From contig CM065296.1 in assembly GCA_032871835.1 (NCBI GenBank), positions 114,896,146-114,960,145 of the forward strand: 64,000 bases of DNA. Reading direction: 5' to 3'. Below, piece after piece: positions 1 to 11,479 of the stretch. The stretch comes from Dipteronia dyeriana. Lineage: Eukaryota; Streptophyta; Magnoliopsida; Sapindales; Sapindaceae. The notes under the pieces are model-generated. The model searched no databases, was not told the DNA's origin, and was given only the letters and a program-made list of their open reading frames with translations. How positions within the stretch are numbered: the stretch's first letter is position 1; each line of letters opens with the position of its first letter. The position numbers were made by a program, and so were the translations under genes.

Positions 1-17
1 TATAATAGGCAGAACAA

Positions 18-656
18 GGGCTAGTTTGGTATTGCTTTTAAAAAGTTAAAATCAAATTATTTTATAATTTCAACATAAAACGATGTTTGGTAAAACTTTC
101 AAAAGTGATTAATTGATAATCTAGTAAGTTTTAACAGTGATTTTGAGAAGTAGGTGAGGGGTTGCTTTTTGAAAGTGATTATGGAATAATCTATTTCAGC
201 ATTTAATGCTTTTTTAAAATATCGTTATTATCCTTATAAAATCAAATTAAAATCATTTATATTCCTCATTTCATCTCAAAATTAAATATTCTATTTAAAT
301 ATTGATTTGATTTATAAAATCTTCTAAAAATATTTTTATTATTCTTATGGATTTTTTTTTCCAATTTAAATATTCATTTAATATATGTAATTAATGAAAA
401 AAATGAAATATGGTCTAAACCTTTATACATTTTAGTCATTGTAACTAATCTCAACACTTTTACAATAAAATTACCAATCATATGTATACTACTTTTGAGC
501 TATACAATGATTTTAAAAATACAATTAACCAAATATCTGCTGATTAATTTCACAGTTGATTATTCTTTCAGTACAGCTAACGGTGATTATCCTTTCAGTA
601 CAGCTAACGGTGATTATTACATAAGTTACAGCAATACCAGCAATACCAAACTGGCA
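18..656. mobile_element. Inverted-repeat DNA element (MITE-like), class II
   Basis: The left end reads GGGCTAGTTTGGTATTGC and the right end, on the other strand, GTGCCAGTTTGGTATTGC, so about 15 of 18 bases form a terminal inverted repeat. The interior is AT-rich and has no credible coding frame. A 27-bp unit containing CAGTACAGCTAACGGTGATT is duplicated in tandem at about 561-614, close to the right end. Flanking target duplications are not clear, so the superfamily is left open. It may start slightly outside the boundaries given. Confidence 0.55.
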
Positions 657-1233
657 CTAAGAAAAGAGAGACGAAGTGTCATATCAAAAGGATCTTTCTA
701 TTAAATACACTACTTATTCTTGAAAACTACTTGAAATATTCTTTGATTTACATTTCCTTTTAACATTCTGACACATTGCACCTTTAATGTTGGTTATTCT
801 TCTAGTTTCTATGACTTTATTTTTATTACGTTAATTACTTACTAAGGCAATCTATTCAAATCTGTAAAGTTTATATTCCAGTTTTTTACATTTCTAGTCT
901 GGCTCATTATGAGCTTGATCAAAGTAAAGATCTTAATGAGCAAAGTCAGAAACTAATTCAAGATCCAAATAATTCCAATTAAAAGTTATATTATGCACAT
1001 CTCATTTAATCTTTGTCAAGTAGGCATATATGGGATTGTTGGTGGCTCAACATGTACACAGTGTCACAGTCACATAACCATCCTTTGATCACAAATTTCA
1101 TTTTTAACAGTATTTTTGTCTTATCATGTTAAATGGAACAATAGTTGTATAATAACATTTAAAGTATTAATCCAAAATACTCACCTAAATTGATTGGACA
1201 GCCTGGATATCCAACTGCCTAAGACTCAGAGCT
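657..1233. other. Intergenic, 3' side of the B3 gene
   Basis: AT-rich DNA with no coding frame that matches anything known. The part next to 1233 is probably the 3' untranslated region of the minus-strand B3-domain gene. Confidence 0.5.
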
Positions 1234-2955
1234 TCATGCATCCTTCCTCTCTTCAGAACCATTCACCCTTATGATGTACACCTGAAAAGATGGTTATTAT
1301 AAGAACAATGTCACGTTATAGATAGGAATGGTAGTGAATTAATAGCCCTACCACATTAAATTGAGTATGCATGTGTTTTTGCTCACACAAGGATCAACAG
1401 TGCACTTAGATTATATCAGATGACAAAAACACAGATGGCTTGAAATGAGCCTTAAGACACAAATCATATCATAATCTAAAATAACAGTTCAGAAAAGCTG
1501 CTAATTTTTTTAACATAGTTAGATGATATATCATTACCTTGAATGTTGTACGCTTTATTAACTGAAAAATTAATGCGTCTCCATCAACCAAGTCATGAGC
1601 AACTGCAAACCCTTTCCATCCACCACTCAGTCCATTTTTTCGGGCCAAGTATATTGTTTGATACTCATCACCAGATTCATCAACCAAAGTAACAACCTCA
1701 TCTCTTTTAGGAAGGCACTTCTTGCAGAAACTGACTGGAAGGCCCTGTTGTCAGATTTCCCAAAAGATTACAAGTTACAACATTGAATAAAGTTAATTTA
1801 AACTTCAACACCCTTTTATATAAAAAACAAAATGAACTATATAGTATGAATCCATGATATTACAAAAAATTCATGCTAAACCTTGCCAGTACCAGTAAAT
1901 ACCCAATTACTTTCTAATCACTTGTAGTCATTCATTGCTAGAAAGATGTTCTAAAATTGTACAAATGTTTTGAACTATAAAATTACTAAAGTTGTGCTCC
2001 TACATTAAAAATATAATAACGAGAAAATCTGGTTAGTGAAACAATCCATGGACTACTTCACTACAATGACCCACCAATACAACTATCACCTCTCCATGAG
2101 CATGGAGAAACAACAACAAATAGAAATGAACAAAACCAAAGAAATACTTCAATAAAATTATAACACTAATCCGTTTACCAGCCAAAATCCACCAGTTACA
2201 TGAGATTGAAGCATTGACTTTATAAAAATTGGATAAGCAGGTTCCAAAAGCAATTCCATTTTTTCTGCTTTTTCTATAGCCTTTGCTCTAGCTTCCTCTG
2301 ATGCATATACCCGGTTCGACAAATCCCTCTTTTTAGATATCCTATACGACATTGTAGAGTTAACAAAAAGTTCAAACAAAACATTGTACGATTAACAACA
2401 CACAAAAAGTTCGAACAAATCTACTTTCTAGGTATCACCACTCGTACTTCAACACGATCAACCTGTTGAAAATCATAAATTGCAGTATTAAAATACAGTA
2501 GTTTGAGTTCCCTTTAGAACTAACATGTTGCTGTGGCACAATAATCGACAACAAAAAATTCAAATGGAAATTTAAAATCTTGATATAGGTAAAATGAACA
2601 AAAGGATTAGGCTATTTGCTTACTTCTTTGTAATCAGGAGCAGGCTTGTTGGCGACGCGACTCGAGCGTCTCACGACCACCAATTGCTTCTCTGTTGTGC
2701 GAGATTTCACCGGTTTCATCTGTTGATTTTGAACAAACACACAGACATATGGTCAGATATACTTGATAACAGTTAACACGTGAATTTTATATTAATTTTT
2801 TTTGGATTTGTAAATACCGGAGAGGACTTCAAAGACGGTGGGGTTTTCATGAGAGCTTGAGAGAGCTTGGAGAGATTGAGGGCTTCCATTCGTTTCTTGT
2901 TTTCCTCCAATCTCTTGAGCCGACATTCTTCGTATGATGCCTTGGCCACCACCAT
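1234..2955 (-). CDS. B3 domain-containing protein (At3g19184/At5g42700-like), six exons
   Basis: Predicted plant-specific nuclear DNA-binding protein of 229 aa. Exons by eye: 2955-2818, 2719-2624, 2462-2425, 2341-2179, 1744-1538 and 1281-1234, all joined in frame with GT-AG borders. The protein opens MVVAKASYEECRLKRLEENK, a basic N-terminus typical of this small B3 subgroup. A linker follows with a basic patch (VVVRRSSRVANK), then the B3 fold in exons 4-6: PIFIKSMLQSHVTGGFWL, FCKKCLPKRDEVVTLVDE, GGWKGFAVAHDLVDGDALIF and a final strand VYIIRVNG. Length matches the family (about 220-280 aa). ATG 2955 is chosen because it begins the conserved N-terminus; in-frame sequence upstream does not look coding. 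DNA target and biological role are not known from sequence. Family assignment is firm; the 38-bp third exon is the least certain piece. Confidence 0.88.
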
Positions 2956-3570
2956 TTTTTTTTCTCTAGAAACAAACGGAAAATTTACGAGGTAAGGGAA
3001 AATAATCGAAAACAAAGCCGAAAAATCTGTCAAGAGTCCTAAGCAGAATCCAAATTTTGAAGCCCTAGTCGACCGTTGAGTCACCACTTGCCACTTATAT
3101 TACTAGAATACTAGTAGTGATTGTGTTACTGATTAGTGATTAGGAGCCGCCTAGCTCACACGTGGAATCTGATTGGTTGCCATTGACAAACATATTTGTA
3201 TACTTTTCATGCTCGGTGTTTACCGCTAAGAAACATCAAATCAAACAACAATTCAAAAATCTCAAATCGAAGAAACTAATAATTAAAGTGAATTGTCGGG
3301 ACAATACTTCCGGTATTTAGGAAATTATGTCAAAATTACTTAAATCATATAGTAATAATAATATGTAACCATAAAAATAGTATAATACATTAATACCGTA
3401 CAATCAACTTTGATAGGGAATTCTACAAACATCCTCAAGGTTTAATAAAATTATATGGATATGGTAGTTTTGACTATATACACATAAACTTTTCTTAACA
3501 TTTGAAAAATATTACAAAAACATCCTCTACCGTTAAATGGATTCGTTAATCAATGGTCAAATATGTAAAA
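2956..3570. other. 5' flank of the B3 gene and intergenic DNA
   Basis: Holds the 5' untranslated region and presumably the promoter of the minus-strand B3 gene, then AT-rich intergenic DNA. No clear TATA box or other element stands out by eye. Confidence 0.4.
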
Positions 3571-3935
3571 GGTCTAAAATACTTTATATTTATTTTTAAT
3601 AAACTAAAAAAATTAAAAATAAGATAAAATTATTAAAAAATCTTTTTAAAAATATGAATGTATCTTAAATCTGAAACCTGAAAAAAAAAATCTTTTAAAA
3701 AAAAATAGTGTGTGCAATCCCCCAAGATTTTAAATAAATTTAAAATTTAAAATTTAATTATCATTATTAAATTGTTTAAAAACTATTGTTTTATTTGTAA
3801 AGATGATTTTTTTTTCAGGTTTCAGATTTAAGATACATTTATGATTTCTAATATTGTTTTTAATAATTTTTATCTTATTTTTTTTATAAAAAAAATTGTT
3901 AATTTAAAATAAAATAAATGTTATTTTAGACTTCT
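3571..3935. repeat. Imperfect foldback (MITE-like) repeat
   Basis: The left arm (about 3571-3700) and right arm (about 3805-3935) are reverse complements with perhaps 75-80 percent identity by eye. The best-conserved core is GTATCTTAAATCTGAAACCT near 3659 and its complement near 3826. The outer ends AAGGTCTAAAATA and TATTTTAGACTTC also pair. The loop is AT-rich. No coding capacity is seen. Confidence 0.55.
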
Positions 3936-4296
3936 GACACCGGATGAAGTGAGATCTTCCTGCAGTGACACCGATCCGGCCAAATCGGCATCACCGGAGG
4001 AGGATCTCACCTCCTCCAGCGTTGGAGGAGCAAATCGGTTGCTCTTACAAATCTTTGTCCATGGAGTCATGGTAGGAAGAAGAGAAGAAAAATGGGGTGA
4101 TGGCAAATGGAGAAGATGAAGGTAAAAAAAAACATATTTAATGTGTTTTCCATGTTTTTCAATTTTAACAATAGTTTTGAGTTTTCGTGTTTTTTTTTAA
4201 ACAAAATGAAAGAAGATTACTTATTTACAAGTTTATCTTCCATCTAAAACCTAACCGTATTAAAACATATTTGTCTTATCACTGTAAAAAACTTTA
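3936..4296. other. Non-coding segment with a repeat shared with 10320-10375
   Basis: Contains GGAGGAGGATCTCACCTCCT at about 3995, with a neighbouring CTCCAGC-TTGGAGGAG palindrome; the same arrangement recurs at about 10336. It is followed by a purine-rich stretch (AGGAAGAAGAGAAGAAAAAT) and AT-rich DNA. This is probably debris of a dispersed repeat rather than a gene; short open frames here look like by-products of low complexity. Confidence 0.4.
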
Positions 4297-4505
4297 GGAG
4301 CTGTTCTATAAACGTTTTTCGAAAAAAAAATGAAAATGAAAATGAAAATGAAAACAGTGTTTTTTGTTTAAGTTTCGAAATTTAAAAACGCGTCTGATAG
4401 CATATATAAAAAAAAAACATGAAAACAAAAATGTTCGGTAGGTGAACCGAAAAGTATTAAAATTTGACAATAAATTGATCCAAAATATCAAAATTTGTCA
4501 TTTAA
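4297..4505. repeat. Partial copy of dispersed repeat family A
   Basis: Matches the ends at 44540-44750 (same strand) and 11260-11479 (opposite strand). Shared landmarks in order are AAACGTTTTTCGAAAA, an ATGAAAATGAAAAT run, GTTTCGAAATTT, ACGCGTCTGATAGCATATA and CGGTAGGTGAACCGAAAA. Only this end is visible; no partner end was found downstream, so the copy is probably truncated. Confidence 0.55.
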
Positions 4506-5052
4506 AAATAAAAATATAAAAAAATACAATAAATTGAAACGAAAGATATATATTATGTTTTTTTTAGCTTTTGTTGGAATGAACATCTATTCACGATGTG
4601 GTTGCATATTTGAAATACCACTTAAATTAATGGAGTCATGGTCTCATAGACCCCATCACTTTCAACTTGACATTCTTAGTGGGAAGCAGAAAAAATGATT
4701 ATCATCAAGGAAAGATAGTGCTCGAAGAGTGCTTCTGGTCTTTGTGTTTTAGATCTTGCATACATAAGATATCAGACATGTTACGGGAGATTGATAGAAT
4801 CCCTCTCATGAAGAACCAGTTACCATCTCGTTTACTTAGATGAAAAGTTATGGGATTTATGAGTCCCGAGAGACTTGAGTAAACTGTTGTGAACCTAAGG
4901 TAACATTATGGCCCGTGTCATGGTATTAAAGTCTATAACTAGGTGCCCGACGACTGAAACCGTTTTTAGCAACCCATTAGATGGTCCAACAACCTAGTGG
5001 TTTTGATTATGGAAACCCTTGACTTGTCAACTATGTTTCCAAGATGTGGCAC
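4506..5052. other. Intergenic DNA leading into the decayed Tat element
   Basis: No gene recognised. The last part, from about 5000 (TTGACTTGTCAATGCTGCTA), is already homologous to DNA near 7165, so the retroelement-derived block begins here or slightly earlier. Confidence 0.35.
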
Positions 5053-6395
5053 TAACATACTCAACTTTGACTTGTCAATGCTGCTAACATGGCACATTTA
5101 CTGTAAATTTAGGTATAACATTCACCCCTAACTCTATGGAGGCGACAAATAATTTTTTCATCCCAAGAGATAAATATTCTACATCCCGAATACCATTTAT
5201 TCCTCGGGACCGATGCTTGATGATACTGACGTTTTGTGGTTTCCCAAAGGATAAAATATTTTGACTCTTAAATCACGTGTGTTCCTAGGGACCGACTGAC
5301 CTTGATCCTTGGGACCCACTGAAATGGTTCTTTGATTTGAGGGCGACATTACAGTAGTTTTTTTTGTTTTGTATTTTATTTATTTAAAAAACATACTATT
5401 TTGAGCTCGGAGTCACGCTTGTCTCTAGGGACTAACTTAACTTGGTACCTAGGGACCGATTAAAATTGATACATGGGATAGAGGCTGGCATTACAGAGCT
5501 TGCAATTTTTTCCAAAGGACATAATATTTTGAGTCTTGAATCACGCTTTTCTCTAGGGACTGACTCAATTTAGTGCCTAGGGACCAACCAAAATGGTTAT
5601 TTATGCCTAAAGTTGATATCACGGACAATTTGTGACCTACCAAAGGATATAATATTTTGAGTCCTGAGTCACGTTTGTCTCTAAGGAATAACTCAACTTC
5701 GTACCTAGAGACCGATCAAAATAGTTCTTTGTGCCTAAGACCGACATTACAGACAACTTACGATTTACCAAATGACATAATATTTCAAGTCTTGAGTCAC
5801 GCTTGTCTCTAGGGAATAACTCAACTTGGTACCCAAAGACTAATCAAAATGGTTCTTTGGGCTTGAGGTCAACATTACGGTAGTAGGTTTTAAAAATAAA
5901 AATAAAAAAATAAACTATTTTGAACCCTGAGTCATGCTTGTCTTTAAAGACTGACTCAACTTAGTACCTAGGGACCAATCAAAATTGTTACCTGGGATGG
6001 AGGCTGGCATTACGAATAGCTTACGATTTTCCAAAGGACATAATATTTCGAGTCCCGAATTGTGCTTGTCTCTAGGGGCTGACTTAACTTAGTGCTTAGG
6101 GACCGATCAAAATAGTTCTTTATGTCTAAGACCGATATTACAGACAACTTGCGATTTACCAGAGGACATATCATTTCGAGTCCTCGGTCACACTTACGTC
6201 TTGGGAATAACTCAACTTGGTACCTAAGGACCTATCAAAATGTTTATTTGGGCCTAAGGCCGACATTACAGAGCTTGCGATTTACTAAAGGAAATAATAT
6301 TTTGATCCTGGGTCATGTTTGTCTATAGGGAATAAATCAACTTGGTACCTAGGGACCAATCAAAATGGTTCTTTGGGCATAGGGTCGACAGCCTC
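5053..6395. repeat. Tandem array, about 125-140 bp units, Tat-retroelement associated
   Basis: Eight or so degenerate units follow one another. Each contains recognisable pieces: ATAATATTTTGAGTC, TCACGCTTGTCTCTAGGGAC, TCAACTTGGTACCTAGGGAC, ATCAAAATGGTTCTTTG and GACATTACAGA. The first part of the array is repeated as a block at 7157-7815. Tandem repeats in untranslated regions are a known property of Tat-lineage Ty3/gypsy elements; that this array belongs to the pol remnant downstream is an inference from position. Confidence 0.7.
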
Positions 6396-7147
6396 CATAT
6401 TGTCAAAAGGGGGATGGTTTTTATCATTATCAGAAAAATATGGTTGCTCCCTGATGTCACTCGCTCTCCCCGACTCTTGATTTGTTCCAGGAGGGATCAA
6501 CGAGGATGATTCCTTAGTATGCGTTGTTTGTGCCAATGGCTTGGGAACCCGAGAGGTACCGAAGTCTCTTTAGAGGGGGGTGGAATTTCAAGGAGCGCCT
6601 GAGGGGCTTTCCTTTTTTCCATGTGGGAACCAGTCTAGACAGTCGTGGTTTCCCTTTTCCTTTTTTTAGTTTCCTCGGACGCGTCAGTTACGGTCACTCC
6701 CCCTTACTCGTTGGGAGTCGCGTTCTTTCATGAGGTACAAATGAGAGAAAAAACTCACAATGAGAGGAAACGTTTCCCAAGACCGAAATCATACCATATT
6801 CTTACATCTTTTACTCGGTCACAAGGGAACCGAATCGATGGGTTTCTATTTTGGTTTGCATGGCTTTGGTGATCCGTTTTTTCTCATTATCAAAAAGATC
6901 TGAGGGATCATTATATTTCTCAGAAAGAACGATTTAGTTATAATTATAGTAGATACGAGTCTATGAGAGTTTCCAAGAATACTTACCTGCTTCACAAAAG
7001 TGGTGAGGCACCGACTGGATAACATCCGAATTTTCGGCTCTGACCGTTTGACCCTAATTCCCTAGGACAAAGAACCAACTCCATTTCCAAAAAAAAAAAT
7101 AGAAGAGGATATCTCCCAAATAATACATGTCTTTTTCTCTTTATCTT
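6396..7147. other. Non-coding retroelement-derived DNA between the two tandem blocks
   Basis: Part of the same decayed element. The stretch near 6735-6810 (ACAAATGAGAGAAAAAACTC, then GAGGAAACGTTTCCCAAGAC) is repeated near 9905-9960 downstream of the integrase, so sequences from the 3' side of the element also occur here. Short open frames show no similarity that I recognise. Confidence 0.45.
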
Positions 7148-7815
7148 CCACGGGGAGGTACTCAGCTTTGACTTGTCAATGCTGCTGGCATGGCACATGT
7201 ACTGAAAATTTAGGTATAACATTCACCCCCTAGCTCTAGGGAGGCGAAAAAGAACTTTTCCATCCCAATAGATAAATGTTCTGCATTCCAAATACCATTT
7301 GTTCCTTAGGGACCGATGCTTGATGAAATTGACGTTTTGTGGTTTCCTAAAGGATAAAATATTTTAAGTCTTAAATCATGTCTATCTCTAAGGACCGACT
7401 GACCTTGGTCCTTGGGACCCACTAAAATGGTTATTTGATTTGAGGTCGACATTACATTTTTTTTTTGTATTTTATTTATTCAATAAATATACTATTTTGA
7501 GCTCTGAGTCACACTTGTCTCTAGAGACTAACTCAACTTGGTATCTAGGAACCGATTAAAATTGTTACATGGGATGGAAGCTGGCATTACAAATAGCTTT
7601 TTTTTTTCTATTTCAATGGACATAATATTCTGAGTCTCGAGTCACGTTTTTTCTTTAGGGACTGACTCAACTTAGTGCCTAGGGACCGATCAAAATGGTT
7701 CTTTATGCCTAAGACCGATATCACAGACAACTTGTGATCTACCAAAGGATATAATATTTTGAGTCCTAAGTCACGATTGTCTCTAGGGAATAACTCAACT
7801 TGGTACCTAGAGACC
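7148..7815. repeat. Second copy of the tandem block, fused to the RNase H remnant
   Basis: Runs parallel to 5053-5800: GGTATAACATTCACCCC, then ACCGATGCTTGATGA, GACGTTTTGTGGTTTCC and the 125-140 bp units follow in the same order. It ends abruptly at about 7815 in the middle of a unit (TACCTAGAGACCG), where coding sequence for a retroelement RNase H begins. The junction suggests deletion or recombination joining repeat DNA to the pol gene. Confidence 0.65.
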
Positions 7816-9446
7816 GAGTATGAATCCCTACCGGCAGGACTAAGAGTGCCCACGGTGCTGGGGGTTGATGCTATTGATATTTATAGTGATTCACAGTTGG
7901 TTGTGAACCAAGTGTCTGAAGAATATATGGCGAAAGAAGAGGCAATGATGGCATACATAAGCAAAATGAGGAAAACACTACAACAGTTTAAGAGTTTTAG
8001 AATTGTACAGATCCCGAGGGACCAGAACAGTCATGCCGATGCTTTGTCAAAACTAGCTTCGGCAACGAACGCAATCATGTGTAAAACAATCCCGGTAGCA
8101 CACTTAATAAAACCTAGTATCTTGGAAGATGAGGAAATCGAATCAGGGGTAAATGGTATTGATAGTGCCGAAGACATATGGATGACCCTCATTTAGAAGT
8201 ATCTCGAGACATGCATACTACTCGAAGATCGCATCGAAGCGAAGAGACTGAAGTACCGATCATCTCGGTATACACTATATCACGGGGTACTAGATATAAG
8301 AGGTTTCTCAATAGTGCTTCAGCGGTGTATTGGGTCATACGAAACCATGACAGTGTTGACAGATATTTAAGCAGGAGTATGCAGAAACCACACGGGTTTG
8401 CAAAGTTTAGCACATAAAGTTTTGAGGTAAGGTTATTACTGGCCAAATGTATTTAAGGATGCAAATAAAATAGTCGGCCGATGCGACAAGTGCCAGGATC
8501 GCCAACCACATTCGCCAACCAATGAGCTTCTGAAGTCCCTAATAATGACCTGGACATTCTCACAGTCTAGACTTTATAGGGCCTATGCCAACCGCAACAA
8601 ATGGACAAGCTAAATTCGCCATTGTAGCGGTAGACTCCTTTACCAAGTGGGTTGATGTGCTACCCCTAAAACATATAACTGAGGTAAACACATCTAATTT
8701 TGTTCAAAATTCCCTTATATACAGGTTTGGGGTCCCAAATATGATTGTCACCGACAATGGTACTCAATTCAATAACAAGAATTTAGAAATTTCTGTACGC
8801 AATGGCACATCACAAATGTTTTTGCTACGCTAGCGCATCCACAAAAAAATGGGCAAGTGGAAGCTATGAACAAAATTATAAAACATGACATCAAGGCCAA
8901 ACTGGATGTCAAGAAAGGATTCTGGCCCGACTCTCTTCCAGAGGTTCTGTGGTCTTATCGTACAACAGCTCGTGGGTCAACCGGGGAAACACTTTTCGTA
9001 ATGACTTTCGGAGCAGAAGTCGTGATCCCGATCGAGATGCAGGTAATGTCACCCCGGGTCCAAATGTATGATCCCGAGTCAAATGCGGAGTTAATGATAG
9101 CCAGCCTTGAGGAACTCAAAAAAAGGTGTGATACTGCATAGATAAGATTTGCAGCCTACCAGCAGCGGGTGGCTCAATGCTACAAAAAAATATCCGAGAA
9201 ATAAGATTCCAGATTAACGACTTAGTTCTACGAAGAGTGATGCCAAACACAAAGGATAGAGCAGTTGGAACTCTCGAAGACAAATGGGAAGGTTCCTACC
9301 AAGTCGTAGGGATCACTGGTCATGGAGCTTATCGTATTGCAAACCAGGGGGTGGTAAAATCATCTGATCATGGAACGTGCAGTATTTTAAATTGTATTAT
9401 CCCTAGTCGAAATATCGGGGGAGGTATGAATCACTTTTGTAAGTAG
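7816..9446 (+). pseudogene. Ty3/gypsy Tat-lineage pol remnant: aRNase H, zinc region, integrase
   Basis: Decayed retrotransposon polyprotein spread over several frames. The first part (about 7818-8195) is an RNase H of the archaeal type carried as a second copy by Tat elements: a YESLPAGLRV-like helix, IYSDSQLVVNQVSEEY and QIPRDQNSHADALSKLA. After a stop and frame changes, RCDKCQDRQPH near 8480 is the end of the integrase zinc-binding region. The integrase core (8585-9140) shows AVDSFTKWVD, IVTDNGTQFNN and, after another break near 8830, NGQVEAMNKIIK, which together supply the D-D-E residues. A C-terminal region follows (KWEGSYQVVGITGHGAYRI, to 9390). Gag, protease and reverse transcriptase are missing. 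Several frameshifts and stops show it is dead. Confidence 0.85.
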
Positions 9447-10075
9447 AATCCGTGAGACCCGATGAGTCTCTTTATGAGCGGAATATCATGGGACCAAATC
9501 CTTTTTTTTTTGTAACACCCGATGGTTATAAATAAAATACAATTTTTGTAAAAACTTGCTTTATATACACCAATTCTATTAAACATCCCAATGGTCAAAC
9601 GAGGATGAGGACAGCCCGTGACACGATCCTATAAAACATCCCCATAGTAAAATAGAGAATGAGAACAGCCCGATGCACATTCCTATTAAACATCCTCATA
9701 GTCAAATGGAGGATGAGGACAACCCAATGCATGATCCGATTAAACATCCACATAATAAAATGAAGGATGAGGATGGTCCATGAGGCATAATCCAATTAGA
9801 CATCTCCATGTTAAAATGGTTGAATATGGTCCCCAAGACACAAATCAAAAACCTCTATAAAGGGTAAAGTAAATATTCGGGTAAATAAGAATAAAAAAAA
9901 AACTACAAATGAGGGGAAAAACTCATAGTTAGAGGAAACGCTTCCCAAGACCAGAATCATACCAAATTCTTGTTTTTCTTCCTTAAGAATATACATTAAA
10001 AAAAATGAAGGAAGTATTTGGTTTAGAGGAATCTAACGTCTCAAAAAACCAAGGTTAACTCAAGCAAAACAGGGT
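9447..10075. repeat. 3' untranslated region of the Tat remnant with a 55-60 bp tandem repeat
   Basis: Four degenerate units at about 9574-9800 share ATTAAACATCC, CATAGTCAAATGGAGGATGA and GACAGCCC followed by a TGCA/C-GATCC end. Then comes a purine-rich stretch (ATGAGGGGAAAAACTCATAG) that could be the old polypurine tract, shared with 6735-6810. I could not find a convincing LTR. Confidence 0.6.
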
Positions 10076-10567
10076 GTAAACGTTGTCCATGAGCAACGCT
10101 CCACCTTTTTTTCCTACTCTAGAAACTAGCCATTTCATTCGGGACTACCTCGTCCTAACATACATCTTCTTTTCCTTTTTTTTTTGACTATTTAACGATT
10201 ACACATGTGGTAGTGTTGAATCTTTGACCATATGGTTACCAAATTTTACTTGTTAACAACCCCTAATAAAAAACAATTCAAAAGTAAAAAAAAATTACAA
10301 ATGAGTCGTTGACATGCTCTTGGAGCCGTCGGCGGAGGAGGATCTCACCTCCTCCAGCCTTGGAGGAGGAGAATGAGGAGGAGGAGGAGAAGAAGAAAAA
10401 GAAAAAGAAGTGAGAAACAGAGGAAGAAGAGGAAGAAGAGTGACAAAGAAGAAGAGAAAAGAAGAACATTGATGGAGAATCGAAGAAGAAGATAAACGGT
10501 AAAAAAAAAGTTTTTTACTAAAAAATAAAAGTGAAAAAAAAAAACAAAAAGAAAACATCTAAAACTT
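10076..10567. repeat. Low-complexity purine-rich tract and flanks
   Basis: From about 10336 the plus strand is GGAGGAGGATCTCACCTCCT, then some 150 bases almost only of A and G (GAGGAGGAGGAGGAGAAGAA). The first part repeats the motif near 3995. Open frames here are low-complexity artefacts (poly Phe/Ser/Leu on the minus strand). Confidence 0.6.
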
Positions 10568-11479
10568 AGAGTCTGTCCGGTACCCCTTTTCAAGAGTGTT
10601 TTTGTTTTTGTTTTTATTTTTATTTTTCGAATAACCGTTGTTAACCGTTTTTTCATTTTATTTTCAAAAAATAAAAACAAAATAAAAAACAAAACCAGTG
10701 AAAAAATTGAAAAACAAGTTTTAGATGTTTTTCATTTTGTTTTTTATATTTATTTTTATTATATACAAATTTGTTCCTCTTTTTTTCCAGATCCTTCATT
10801 CTTTTGCAGATTCTTCTTCTTCATCTCTTCTTCTTCATCTCATCTTCATCTCATCTTCTTATTCTCTTCATCTCCTCAGATCTGCTTCTTTTCATATTCT
10901 CATTCTTCTTCATCTCATCTTCTCATTTTTCTTCTCTTCATCTTCTCCGATTTACTTCTCTTCACCTTCTCCTTCTTCTCTTCATCTTATTTTCTTTTTA
11001 AATGTCGTTGTCTGCTCTTCCAAGAGCAGATCGACACCTATATTTTTTTTCCTTTATTGTTTTGAAAGGTTTTAATGTTTTATTAACGTATATATAAACA
11101 TAAAAATCTTGGAGCATAAGTTATTTTAAATTTAAAATCATAATAATTCATAGTAGAGATTTTATCCGGTTATTATGAGTTTTTTTAAGATCAAGTTTTT
11201 TGAGTTATTGGATAATTATTTGGGATAAATTATTGACCTATCTATTATTCAAATTAAAAAATTACAATAGAAAAAATAATAGAAAAATTATACAATTTTT
11301 GATATTTTTCGGTTAACCTACCAGACACGTTTTTTCTGTTTTCATTTTTAGAATATAGCTTTCAGCATATGCTACCAGACGCGCTTTTAGATTTCAAAAC
11401 TGAAACAAAAAACATTATTTTTATTTTTATTTTTATTTTTAAAAAACACAAAATGAAAAACGTTACAGGACGCGTCCTT
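10568..11479. mobile_element. Dispersed repeat family A, longest uninterrupted copy (about 0.9 kb)
   Basis: The left end (GTCTGTCCGGTACCCCTTTT, then CGAATAACCGTTGTTAACCG) resembles the complement of 51830-52053. The right end, read on the minus strand (GGACGCGTCCTGTAACGTTT, then GCGCGTCTGGTAGCATATGC and GGTAGGTTAACCGAAAAATA), resembles 4297-4505 and 44540-44750. The interior holds a long pyrimidine tract (10785-11010, CTTCATCTCATCTTC units). No transposase is encoded, so this would be a non-autonomous element. The superfamily is not assigned because I see no clear target duplication. Confidence 0.55.

Noticed and set aside
5053..6395. A CRISPR-like repeat array
   Set aside because: The units are adjacent, long and degenerate, with no unique spacers, and the DNA is plant nuclear; they are retroelement tandem repeats.
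8178..8446. Separate genes on both strands between RNase H and integrase
   Set aside because: This is decayed retroelement coding DNA; the zinc-binding remnant near 8480 shows where the real frame runs.
10278..11075. Open frames rich in Phe, Ser and Leu on both strands
   Set aside because: They follow from GA- and CT-rich low-complexity DNA and have no protein character or homology that I recognise.
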